Positions 46,299-53,684 of a stretch of DNA of 64,000 bases are shown here, piece by piece. The notes beneath the pieces were generated by a model. That model ran no database searches. It was given only the letters and a program-made list of their open reading frames with translations, and was not told where the DNA came from. This stretch comes from Flavobacteriales bacterium (lineage in GTDB: Bacteria > Bacteroidota > Bacteroidia > Flavobacteriales_D > Crocinitomicaceae): contig CANHHA010000009.1 of assembly GCA_947460825.1 (NCBI GenBank), positions 1 through 64,000 of the forward strand, in the 5' to 3' direction. The translations under genes were made by a program, and so were the position numbers. The stretch's first letter is position 1, and the number at the start of each line of letters is the position of its first letter.

Positions 46299-46763
46299 TT
46301 AATCTAGTAATTCTCCTGAAGAGGTATTACTTTTTTCATATTCTGCCGAACCAAACGCTAGGATTGGAATAAATATGAAACCAAGAAAAATTAGTCCAAC
46401 AGCAAAACCACCATCTTGACCAAAAACTTTAGCCAATTTAACCATATCAATTATGCCCAAAACTATAATCGCAATGTATAAAATAATTGAAACTGTTAGG
46501 AGCAAAAAAATCATATCAGGCATACTGTTGAATACTGTACTTAAAACCAAAGAAATCAGGTTTGGAACGAAGTAAAGCAATAGCCACCAACTTGGTCTTT
46601 TCAAAATCTTTGTATAGATATAAAGATTATAAATAGGAACAAAAATTGCCCAACCTGGCATACCAGCTTTAGTAAAGATTTTCCAATAACATATGATGTA
46701 AAATATCCCTAATATACTGAAGAACAGTAGAAAAATTAACATAGAAAAAGCCAATATTTCCAT
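46299..46763 (-). CDS. DUF5684-like membrane protein
   Basis: 154 residues, about four membrane helices. The pattern KAGMPGWAIFVPIYNLYIYTKI, then a helix pair, then LAKVFGQDGGFAVGLIFLGFIF(I)PILAFG, is that of DUF5684 proteins, which are found near signal peptidases or TM2-like genes in other bacteria. Function unknown. It has its own -7 element at 46789-46796 and its own terminator, so it is a single transcription unit. Confidence 0.72.
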   Translation of the reverse strand: MEILAFSMLIFLLFFSILGIFYIICYWKIFTKAGMPGWAIFVPIYNLYIYTKILKRPSWWLLLYFVPNLISLVLSTVFNSMPDMIFLLLTVSIILYIAIIVLGIIDMVKLAKVFGQDGGFAVGLIFLGFIFIPILAFGSAEYEKSNTSSGELLD

Positions 46764-46788
46764 AAAATTAAATTAAATTGTTAGGATC

Positions 46789-46796
46789 CAAATATA
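46789..46796 (-). promoter_or_regulatory. -7 element TATATTTG for the DUF5684 gene
   Basis: An exact TAnnTTTG on the minus strand, 25 nt before the ATG at 46763. Confidence 0.5.
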
Positions 46797-46843
46797 ATAT
46801 ATTTATCATTTCAAAGTTTGATTCATAAAGATTATGTTGGTTA

Positions 46844-47266
46844 TCAACTTAAATAAATCTCTAAATTCATTAAAATAAAAGCTAGCACTAAGACAAGTAT
46901 ATCCATTATTATTACCTTGCTTGAAGGATTTTTGGAAAACAAAATAAGAACATAAATGACCCAGAAGAATCGTGAAATAGCAAAATAAGCAGCAAAAACA
47001 AAGTAGTAAATTGAACTTTCATTTCGACTATAACCTGAAGTAAAATCAAATTTCATATAGTCGATGAAACTTCGAGTAAAACCGCATGTCTGACATTCAT
47101 AGCCTAAATTGACCTTATAAACACACTGAATACCTTCCCCGTCTCCACCATAAAACACTAGATAAATCAAATAACATATAACGATTAATGATATTATAGA
47201 AAAAACAAAATTGAAAATAAAAAAAGACCCATCTTGGTGGATCTTTTTAGAAAATAAATTTTGCAT
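46844..47266 (-). CDS. DUF2752-like membrane protein
   Basis: 140 residues, about three membrane helices. The motif GYECQTCGFTRSFIDYMKFDF (C-x-x-C-G-x-x-R) matches the DUF2752 core, though it is a divergent copy. It starts 9 nt after the stop of the DUF4190-like gene. Near its 5' end (about 47220-47250) the DNA forms an imperfect hairpin followed by a T-rich run on the minus strand, which could terminate the upstream transcript inside the coding region. Function unknown. Confidence 0.65.
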   Translation of the reverse strand: MQNLFSKKIHQDGSFFIFNFVFSIISLIVICYLIYLVFYGGDGEGIQCVYKVNLGYECQTCGFTRSFIDYMKFDFTSGYSRNESSIYYFVFAAYFAISRFFWVIYVLILFSKNPSSKVIIMDILVLVLAFILMNLEIYLS

Positions 47267-47275
47267 ATTTCCTAT

Positions 47276-47581
47276 TTATTCAACGGGTGGAGCTGGAAAT
47301 TCATTATTCAAATCTTCCATATCTTTATTAAATTCCTCAACACCCTGCTTGATAGTGTAGTATTGCCATGTAGCGATTCCTGTTCCTAAAACAGAACACA
47401 CAAGCCCTGCAATCGCCATGCCCTTCTTGACCTTTTTAAGCCCCAAAGCACTAAAAATTATCCCAACAATTCCCGGATACATTGCATACATGCCCAAACA
47501 TGGGACAAATGAAATTACCACTGCTATAATACCCAAAATCATACCCACTAATCCCATTAAATTCATTTTTTCATTTTCCAT
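47276..47581 (-). CDS. DUF4190-like small membrane protein
   Basis: 101 residues. Two hydrophobic stretches enclose a loop (LMGLVGMILGIIAVVISFVPCLGMY; GIVGIIFSALGLKKVKKGMAIAGLVCSVLGTGIA) in the manner of DUF4190 proteins, with an acidic tail (EEFNKDMEDLNNEF). No function known. It is the first gene of the two-gene unit with the DUF2752-like protein. Confidence 0.7.
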   Translation of the reverse strand: MENEKMNLMGLVGMILGIIAVVISFVPCLGMYAMYPGIVGIIFSALGLKKVKKGMAIAGLVCSVLGTGIATWQYYTIKQGVEEFNKDMEDLNNEFPAPPVE

Positions 47582-47669
47582 CTTAAATAATTTAAAAATT
47601 TTATGCTAAAATAACATTTTTTCTTTAATGATTTTTTTTAAGGCAGAATTAAGACTTCTTTTCGGCGTT

Positions 47670-48689
47670 CTATAACCAAACCTTGGACCCCTCAGAACAA
47701 TTCCGACAAATATCAATCCCTTGCCGCTTGGTTAACACCGCATTTCTAAAATTCTGATATTTCGAATTATTCCAAACCTGCCGAAAGGTTTCCTTCGTCA
47801 ATGCCCCCATCGCGTGGGATGCGTCCTTATCAAAACAACATGGTACTACTTGACCGTCCCATGTGATTACACTGCCTGACCACATTCGCCAACAGTGATT
47901 GCCCCCAGGCTGTTTCAATTCAAATGTCCCCTTTCTATTTAATTTGTACCTACTGTATTGCTCATTTTCAGGCATTAATGGATTTCCAAACTGATAATCA
48001 TACAGTTGCGCTGATTTTATTCGTACCTCATCGACCCCTAGATCTTTTGCTTTTTCAAATACCGAAGAAATCTCATGTTCGTTTGGCTTTACAGCAAGGC
48101 ATTGAAATATCAACTGTGGTGTTTTTGACTTAAGTTTTCTCTTTGCTTCTACCAAAGCTGCTGTTGCTATCCAAACCTTATTAATATCTCCATGCACCCG
48201 ATATTGTTCGTATACTTCTTGAGAAACACCATCCACCGAAATAATCAACTGATCCAAGCCGCTTTCTACGATAAGCGCTGCATTATTTTGATCTATAAAA
48301 TGTGCATTGGTAGAGGTTGCAGTATACATGCGATGCCGTTTAGCCGCCTGAATTAATGCTAAAAGCTTGGGATTCAGAAAGGGTTCACCTTGAAAATAAT
48401 AGGTGATATAAAAGACGGTTTTTGACAACTCCTTCAACCACTGTTCATGCTGAGCCAAATCCATTTTCCCGGTTGGTCTTGAAAATTTCTTTAAGCCACT
48501 CGGACATTCCGGACACCCTAAATTACATGCAGTTGTGGGCTCCATGCTTACATGAAACGGCAGGCCTAGATGCATACTTTTACGAAATATCCTGGACAGA
48601 TAGTAACTCGGCACCAATCCAATGAAATTTATGACCCGTCTAAAAGACAAGTATTTCAACCAAGCAAGGACCCCTGTAATCATTTTCAC
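47670..48689 (-). CDS. Radical SAM protein with SPASM domain
   Basis: 339 residues from the GTG at 48689 (an ATG two codons later is the alternative). The radical SAM cluster site is C55-x3-C59-x2-C62 (TACNLGCPECP). The C-terminal SPASM region has NHCWRMW, VPCCFDKD and ICRNCSEG for auxiliary clusters. YFQGEPFLNPKLL is typical of the family. These enzymes modify peptides, proteins or cofactors; no precursor peptide gene is visible nearby, so the substrate is unknown. The -7-like TACCTTCG (48694-48701, minus) ends 4 nt before the GTG, which favours that start and suggests a leaderless transcript. Confidence 0.82.
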   Translation of the reverse strand: MKMITGVLAWLKYLSFRRVINFIGLVPSYYLSRIFRKSMHLGLPFHVSMEPTTACNLGCPECPSGLKKFSRPTGKMDLAQHEQWLKELSKTVFYITYYFQGEPFLNPKLLALIQAAKRHRMYTATSTNAHFIDQNNAALIVESGLDQLIISVDGVSQEVYEQYRVHGDINKVWIATAALVEAKRKLKSKTPQLIFQCLAVKPNEHEISSVFEKAKDLGVDEVRIKSAQLYDYQFGNPLMPENEQYSRYKLNRKGTFELKQPGGNHCWRMWSGSVITWDGQVVPCCFDKDASHAMGALTKETFRQVWNNSKYQNFRNAVLTKRQGIDICRNCSEGSKVWL

Positions 48690-48741
48690 AAAGCGAAGGT
48701 AATGATTTCCACACCGAGTTAAACAGCATACGAATTAAGCG

Positions 48742-48749
48742 TATATTTG
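48742..48749 (+). promoter_or_regulatory. -7 element TATATTTG for the phosphoribosyltransferase operon
   Basis: An exact TAnnTTTG, 16 nt before the ATG at 48766. The same spacing is seen for the E1 gene and the gene at 8187. Confidence 0.55.
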
Positions 48750-48765
48750 CATAGAAAATTTGATT

Positions 48766-49260
48766 ATGCAGGTAATTCTAAAACACCAGGAAATACATCA
48801 AAAGATTACCCGTCTCGCTTACCAGATTTTGGAACAATGTACCGACCAAGAAAAAATCTTTATCGGGGGAATTCAAGGAAACGGCGTGTTACTCGCAACG
48901 TACCTGAAACAAGTCATTGACGCGCACGGCACCTTAAATACCCAATTATTTGAAATTGAAATCAATAAAGATGAGCCTTGGGCCAATCCGATTGGGCTTT
49001 CCATCCCAGAATCAGACCTAAAGCACGGGTACATTGTATTGGTAGACGATGTCATAAATTCTGGGAAAACCATGCAATATGCGCTCATTAAATTTTTACA
49101 ACAAGCCACACACGCCATAAAAACCTTGGTTTTAGTTGACCGTCAACACCGAAGATATCCCATCAAAGCTGACTTTGTTGGGTTGAGTTTATCGACTACC
49201 CTTAAAAATCGTGTAGAGGTGGATCTTAAATCCGATTCACATTTTGCCTATTTAATATGA
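48766..49260 (+). CDS. PyrR-like phosphoribosyltransferase
   Basis: 164 residues from the ATG at 48766; a TTG two codons upstream is less likely. The PRPP-binding motif is VLVDDVINSGKTM, and IFIGGIQGNGVLLATYLK is the type I PRTase opening. ALIKFLQ and VLVDRQHRRYPI are like PyrR/Pur family members. It may act as uracil phosphoribosyltransferase or as a PyrR-type regulator. It overlaps murQ by 4 nt (ATGA). Confidence 0.82.
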   Translation: MQVILKHQEIHQKITRLAYQILEQCTDQEKIFIGGIQGNGVLLATYLKQVIDAHGTLNTQLFEIEINKDEPWANPIGLSIPESDLKHGYIVLVDDVINSGKTMQYALIKFLQQATHAIKTLVLVDRQHRRYPIKADFVGLSLSTTLKNRVEVDLKSDSHFAYLI

Positions 49261-50078
49261 TACGCATCACAGAAAGTAGCTCAAATCACGATCATCTAGA
49301 AACGATGTCCACCGCGGGGTTGCTGCACGGCATTAATTCCGAAGATGCCAAGGTAGCTTCAGCCGTTGCGCTGGTTATTCCCCACATTGAGGCCTTTGTT
49401 GATGCCTGTTATACGCGCATGTCCAAAGGCGGACGCCTCTTTTATCTCGGTGCCGGTACCAGCGGTCGTTTAGGCATTGTTGATGCGAGTGAATGTCCAC
49501 CCACCTTTGGGGTAAGTCACGGCGTTGTTATTGGGATTATTGCGGGCGGTGATACCGCTATTCGCAAGGCCGTTGAATTTGCAGAAGATGATGAAAAACA
49601 AGGATGGATTGATCTCATGAATCACAAAATTAATGAATTGGACACCCTCGTTGGAATTGCTGCTTCGGGCACAACGCCATACGTAATGGGCGCAATTCGA
49701 ACCGCAAACGATGCAGGAATTTTAACCGGTGGCATTACCTGCAATCCGGGTTCACCCCTCGCTCAAGAATCTTCCTTTCCGATGGTTCCTGTCGTAGGCC
49801 CTGAATTTGTTACGGGAAGTACACGCATGAAATCCGGTACTGCTCAAAAATTAGTCCTTAACATGATCTCTACTGCGCTGATGATTAAACTCGGACATGT
49901 TAAAGGGAATAAAATGGTGGATATGCAGCTAAGTAATGAAAAATTAGTACAACGTGCCATTCGTATGGTGCGGGAAGAAATCCCTGTCACTGAAGCGGAA
50001 GCGAACGCCTTATTGAACGAACATAAATCCGTTCGTTCAAGTGTTAATGCCTATCATTTAAAAAATTTACACAAATGA
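49257..50078 (+). CDS. murQ: N-acetylmuramic acid 6-phosphate etherase
   Basis: 273 residues, with the SIS-domain signature GAGTSGRLGIVDASECPPTFG near residue 65 and the conserved PVVGPEFVTGSTRMKSGTAQKLVLNMIST. The enzyme cleaves the lactyl ether of MurNAc-6-P to GlcNAc-6-P in peptidoglycan recycling. It is slightly shorter than the E. coli protein at the C-terminus. It overlaps both neighbours by 4 nt (ATGA on each side). No MurNAc kinase or transporter is seen in the window. Confidence 0.95.
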   Translation: MIRITESSSNHDHLETMSTAGLLHGINSEDAKVASAVALVIPHIEAFVDACYTRMSKGGRLFYLGAGTSGRLGIVDASECPPTFGVSHGVVIGIIAGGDTAIRKAVEFAEDDEKQGWIDLMNHKINELDTLVGIAASGTTPYVMGAIRTANDAGILTGGITCNPGSPLAQESSFPMVPVVGPEFVTGSTRMKSGTAQKLVLNMISTALMIKLGHVKGNKMVDMQLSNEKLVQRAIRMVREEIPVTEAEANALLNEHKSVRSSVNAYHLKNLHK

Positions 50079-51115
50079 GTTTTGATCCCAACGGTGTGGG
50101 GGTTGCAAATGGCAATCTTTTTGGATTTCCTGCCACGGAAGAAGATGCCGACCTCGTTATCATTCCCATTCCTTGGGATGCAACAGCCTCCTATGGTAAA
50201 GGAACGAGCAATGGTCCTCAAGCTATTTTAGATGCATCAACCCAACTCGACTTCTTTCATCCGCGACTTAACAAGGCCTATGAAACCCAGGTTTTTTTAA
50301 CCCCAATCTCCGAGGAATGGAAAGCGATTAATGATGATTTCAACCAAAGAGCTGCCGTATATTTTTCAGACCTTGAACAGCTCGGGGAAGCGCCTGCGCA
50401 GTTGAAACATAGCGCCATTATCGATGAAATCAATGCGGCGCATAGCGCCCTTACCGGTAATTTGAAATCACGGGTTGAAAAACTCTTAACGTCTGGTAAA
50501 ATCTGTGCAGTATTGGGGGGCGAGCATTCCACCCCATTGGGCTTAATTCAAGCCCTTGATGAACATTACGATGCATTTAGCATCCTTCAGATTGATGCGC
50601 ACGCAGATTTAAGAAAGGCCTATGAAGGATTCGAACAATCGCATGCAAGCATTATGTATAACGTGGTAGACTCCTGCAATTCATTGGTGCAACTCGTGCA
50701 AGTGGGTATTCGTGATTTATCGCAAGACGAATATGAACGCTCTTTAAATCATCCTAAAATCACTACATATTTTGATTGGAATTTGAAGGAGGCCTCGTTT
50801 CACGGAAAATCATGGAAGGCTCAGTGTGAAGAAATTATTGAAGCCCTTTCGTCCGAGGTTTATATTTCATTTGACATCGACGGCTTGATTCCAAATTTAT
50901 GTCCGAATACCGGCACACCAGTACCCGGAGGGTTCACCTTAGAACAGGTAAGTTATTTACTCTTCGCCATTGTGGACTCTGGCAGAAGCATCATCGGATT
51001 TGATTTAAACGAAGTGTCTCCCGGAAATCATGGAGATTGGGATGCCAACGTTGGCGCTCGTGCGCTGTGGCAATTGATATGTGCAACGGAGTTAAGCCGC
51101 AGAAAAACATGCTAG
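50075..51115 (+). CDS. Arginase/agmatinase-family ureohydrolase
   Basis: 346 residues. Manganese ligands of the ureohydrolase fold are visible: GGEHS (His), DAHADLR (Asp, His, Asp) and SFDIDGL (two Asp); TGTPVPGGF and the C-terminal DLNEVSPG are also conserved. The motif usually read as DIDGLDP is DIDGLIP here, so a third acidic residue is missing; the four metal-binding Asp and two His remain. Agmatinase, formimidoylglutamase or another guanidine hydrolase are all possible. It overlaps murQ by 4 nt and the membrane-protein gene by 7 nt. Confidence 0.85.
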   Translation: MSFDPNGVGVANGNLFGFPATEEDADLVIIPIPWDATASYGKGTSNGPQAILDASTQLDFFHPRLNKAYETQVFLTPISEEWKAINDDFNQRAAVYFSDLEQLGEAPAQLKHSAIIDEINAAHSALTGNLKSRVEKLLTSGKICAVLGGEHSTPLGLIQALDEHYDAFSILQIDAHADLRKAYEGFEQSHASIMYNVVDSCNSLVQLVQVGIRDLSQDEYERSLNHPKITTYFDWNLKEASFHGKSWKAQCEEIIEALSSEVYISFDIDGLIPNLCPNTGTPVPGGFTLEQVSYLLFAIVDSGRSIIGFDLNEVSPGNHGDWDANVGARALWQLICATELSRRKTC

Positions 51116-51627
51116 AACGCATCAAATATAATTTTTGGTTATTGGTGTTTATCTTGAACACCTTGTTCTTTTTATTCTTTTTATATCAAGCGATTTCGTT
51201 TACCAGCGTGTATGCCTACCGATGGGTGTTCTTCCTGTCTACTCCATTTTTTACCAGCGGTATACATTTATTGATTAAATCTAGGTCTACGAAAGCGGAA
51301 TGGCTCTCTGTATTGAATTTCATACTCACTGCGTTTTTAATCATATACTTTAATGCAGTTCCGGATGCCTTAGAATCCACGTGGATTTGGTTTAGCATTC
51401 CAATTTTCAATCAATTGTATATTAATACGTTCGATGTGATTTGGACGAATCAATATCGATTTAGAGTGGTTGGTGTAAGTGCAATTTCCGTACTTTGGGT
51501 ATACACGCTAGGAGCAATTTTTTCGGATTACTCCCCCCTATTTTCATGGCTTATACCCTTGAGTGTAGTCATTGGATTGATTATCATTGCCGTATTGTTC
51601 CTTGGAAATACCCAAAGAACTCGCTAA
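51109..51627 (+). CDS. Integral membrane protein of unknown function
   Basis: 172 residues from the ATG at 51109, which starts inside the last codons of the ureohydrolase gene; an earlier in-frame start at 51037 would overlap that gene by 79 nt. It has about five hydrophobic helices (YNFWLLVFILNTLFFLFFLY; WVFFLSTPFFTSGIHLLI; WLSVLNFILTAFLIIYF; and two more) and a final SWLIPLSVVIGLIIIAVLF. I do not recognise the family. Likely the last gene of the four-gene operon; it meets the NlpC gene tail to tail with a 4 nt overlap. Confidence 0.7.
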   Translation: MLERIKYNFWLLVFILNTLFFLFFLYQAISFTSVYAYRWVFFLSTPFFTSGIHLLIKSRSTKAEWLSVLNFILTAFLIIYFNAVPDALESTWIWFSIPIFNQLYINTFDVIWTNQYRFRVVGVSAISVLWVYTLGAIFSDYSPLFSWLIPLSVVIGLIIIAVLFLGNTQRTR

Positions 51628-52520
51628 TACCTCCCGTAGCCAATCACACGAGACGAATAATACTTCGAATTATCGATGTCCTGAAACATTACGCCTTTGC
51701 TGCTGCTGGAATGGATCATGCGTTTTGGCTTACCCTGCTCGTTCACTAAAATACCCACATGACTCACCACCCCTTGCTGACCGAAAAATACAAGGTCCCC
51801 AATACACGCTTCAGCAGGATCTAACTTTAATGAAGACGCATATTGATCTCTAGAAACTCTTGGTATTTTTTTACCTTGGTTTAGGAATACATAGGAAGTA
51901 AATCCACTGCAATCAAATCCCTGAGTGGACTGACCTCCCCACACGTAGGGAGTCCCTACAAAGGTTTGTGCATATTGGATCATGCTTATGGCCATTTCTT
52001 TCCCTTGAATGTCACTTGGACTCCACACCTCCGTTGGAGAATCTACCGAAATAAGCTGGAGAGATTTGCTTAGGCTAGCGAGTTTTGGACTGTAAATCCG
52101 AATTCGCTTATTTTCCTTCTCTTGAGACAACTCTGCTAACCAATCATTTAAATCAGCCTGTAGCGCAAGTAATTCTTGGCTGTGGTTTACTCTTAATTTG
52201 CTACCCTTTTCCGTCTTTCCCAATCCTTCAATAAAAGAAAAAGCGAAATCAATGCGATCCTCATGCTTGGACAGCCATCCCTCATTTCTCATCAATTGCA
52301 AGGAGGAAAGGGATTGATAATACTCGGGAAGCAGGGAATAATCGTATTCTGGTTTATTGAGTAGGCGGAGAGATTTTCTATATACAAGCTGATACCTGCC
52401 TTGATCATACAACTGCTCTAACTTGTCAAACGCAGGCACTTGAGCCTGTGCAGACATAGAGATACCAAGAAAAAGAACCAGAAATTGTAACGGGATATTA
52501 ATTCGAAAAAACCTTTCCAT
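51624..52520 (-). CDS. NlpC/P60 (C40) family endopeptidase with N-terminal helical domain
   Basis: 298 residues with a signal peptide (QFLVLFLGISMSAQAQ). Residues 28-165 are helical and possibly TPR- or coiled-coil-like. The catalytic domain (about 175-298) has TPYVWGGQ, Cys204 in GFDCSGF, His254 in SHVGILV and His270 in MIHSS. It cuts peptidoglycan stem peptides. Its start overlaps the preceding beta-rich gene by 23 nt, so it forms a two-gene unit with it. Its catalytic region is similar in order to the 183-residue NlpC protein at 12828. Confidence 0.9.
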   Translation of the reverse strand: MERFFRINIPLQFLVLFLGISMSAQAQVPAFDKLEQLYDQGRYQLVYRKSLRLLNKPEYDYSLLPEYYQSLSSLQLMRNEGWLSKHEDRIDFAFSFIEGLGKTEKGSKLRVNHSQELLALQADLNDWLAELSQEKENKRIRIYSPKLASLSKSLQLISVDSPTEVWSPSDIQGKEMAISMIQYAQTFVGTPYVWGGQSTQGFDCSGFTSYVFLNQGKKIPRVSRDQYASSLKLDPAEACIGDLVFFGQQGVVSHVGILVNEQGKPKRMIHSSSSKGVMFQDIDNSKYYSSRVIGYGRY

Positions 52521-53574
52521 CAGATAACACTAAGTGCGAATTATTGAACAATTTAACCAATACTGAATTCCCAAAGATTTTAAATTCAGAATCAGCTAAC
52601 AATGTTATTTCATGATTTACCCCATTGACCATCGCAGACACACCTCCCATAATGTTACGATACGCAACGGTGTTATTTTTAATTTCCCAGGTATTGGGAA
52701 TAAAATTAGCCACTTGGATTTTTTGGTCGTTCACATAGGTGAAGAGATAATTATTTTCACCCCAAATGACCACATCGTCCTTCACATCCCAAAACGAAGA
52801 AATAAAATTAGTCAGCAAGGTCTTTTCTCCATTCTTATACAGCCATAAATTCGAATTCAAGTCTTCATATACAATAAAACCCCTACCTGCTTTATACGTT
52901 CTCATGAACTGATTCTCCACATCCATAAACTCACCGTGCTCAAATGCAACAAAGGTTCTGGTGGTTGGGTCATTAAAACAAACGATATCCGTACCTAATT
53001 GAAAATCAATCGTTCCGTTCCACGCACAGATTTCATATATCTTCCCCTCTTGAAATACTTTAAACAAATTTCCATTATCCTTAAACACCAGGATATTCTC
53101 TCCTACCGTGGTTGGAATCGACAATTCTCCTATAATGGTGGCGAGGCTCATGGTATTCTTTTTCCAATACACATTTAAGGTATTGAATCGAGTATCCTCA
53201 TATACAATTAGAGAATCTTTAACTAAGAACTTGCGACCGAAATACGTTAAGGTTTGTAGTCGACCCTTGTCCCACATGTTGAGTGTTGGTCCAATCATGT
53301 AACCCAATAAATGATCTGAAACTTGATATTCTACATTAAGGTTCGTGATGTCCTTGCGTTGTCTTCCATCATAAAGCCTCAGATTTCCACGTGTATCAAT
53401 ATAAGCTACCAATTCGTCCCCTGCTTGGTAATCTTTTACCGGTTGAATTTCAATGGTTTTAAATCCACCGTTCTCGTAACTCAAGAAAAAATTATTGAAA
53501 TCCCTGAACGGAACGACTGTTTGTCCATAGGCAATGGAGCACAACAAGAACACCAAGGGTAACATTCGCTGCAT
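52498..53574 (-). CDS. Secreted beta-rich protein, unknown family
   Basis: 358 residues with a signal peptide (MQRMLPLVFLLCSIAYGQ); a start at the second Met (53565) is possible, but a promoter element 4 nt before 53574 favours the first. The mature part has about a dozen short repeats of the type DELVAYIDTRGNLRLYDGR, DLNSNLWLYKNGEK, GENNYLFTYVNDQK: beta hairpins of about 35-40 residues with aromatic and hydrophobic strands, suggesting a beta-propeller. It is coupled by a 23 nt overlap to the NlpC/P60 gene and may present or regulate it at the cell wall. No known family was recognised. Confidence 0.72.
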   Translation of the reverse strand: MQRMLPLVFLLCSIAYGQTVVPFRDFNNFFLSYENGGFKTIEIQPVKDYQAGDELVAYIDTRGNLRLYDGRQRKDITNLNVEYQVSDHLLGYMIGPTLNMWDKGRLQTLTYFGRKFLVKDSLIVYEDTRFNTLNVYWKKNTMSLATIIGELSIPTTVGENILVFKDNGNLFKVFQEGKIYEICAWNGTIDFQLGTDIVCFNDPTTRTFVAFEHGEFMDVENQFMRTYKAGRGFIVYEDLNSNLWLYKNGEKTLLTNFISSFWDVKDDVVIWGENNYLFTYVNDQKIQVANFIPNTWEIKNNTVAYRNIMGGVSAMVNGVNHEITLLADSEFKIFGNSVLVKLFNNSHLVLSDGKVFSN

Positions 53575-53578
53575 GGTT

Positions 53579-53586
53579 CAAAGGTA
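53579..53586 (-). promoter_or_regulatory. -7 element TACCTTTG for the beta-rich/NlpC pair
   Basis: An exact TAnnTTTG on the minus strand with only 4 nt before the start codon at 53574, implying a leaderless transcript. Confidence 0.5.
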
Positions 53587-53684
53587 GGCAATTTTTAGGC
53601 CAATTTCTTGGTGGTGATTAAATTTCAAGCGACATCATTCGGATTGCCTACTTTGTTGTAAATTAGCGCTTCAAAAATTATTAT

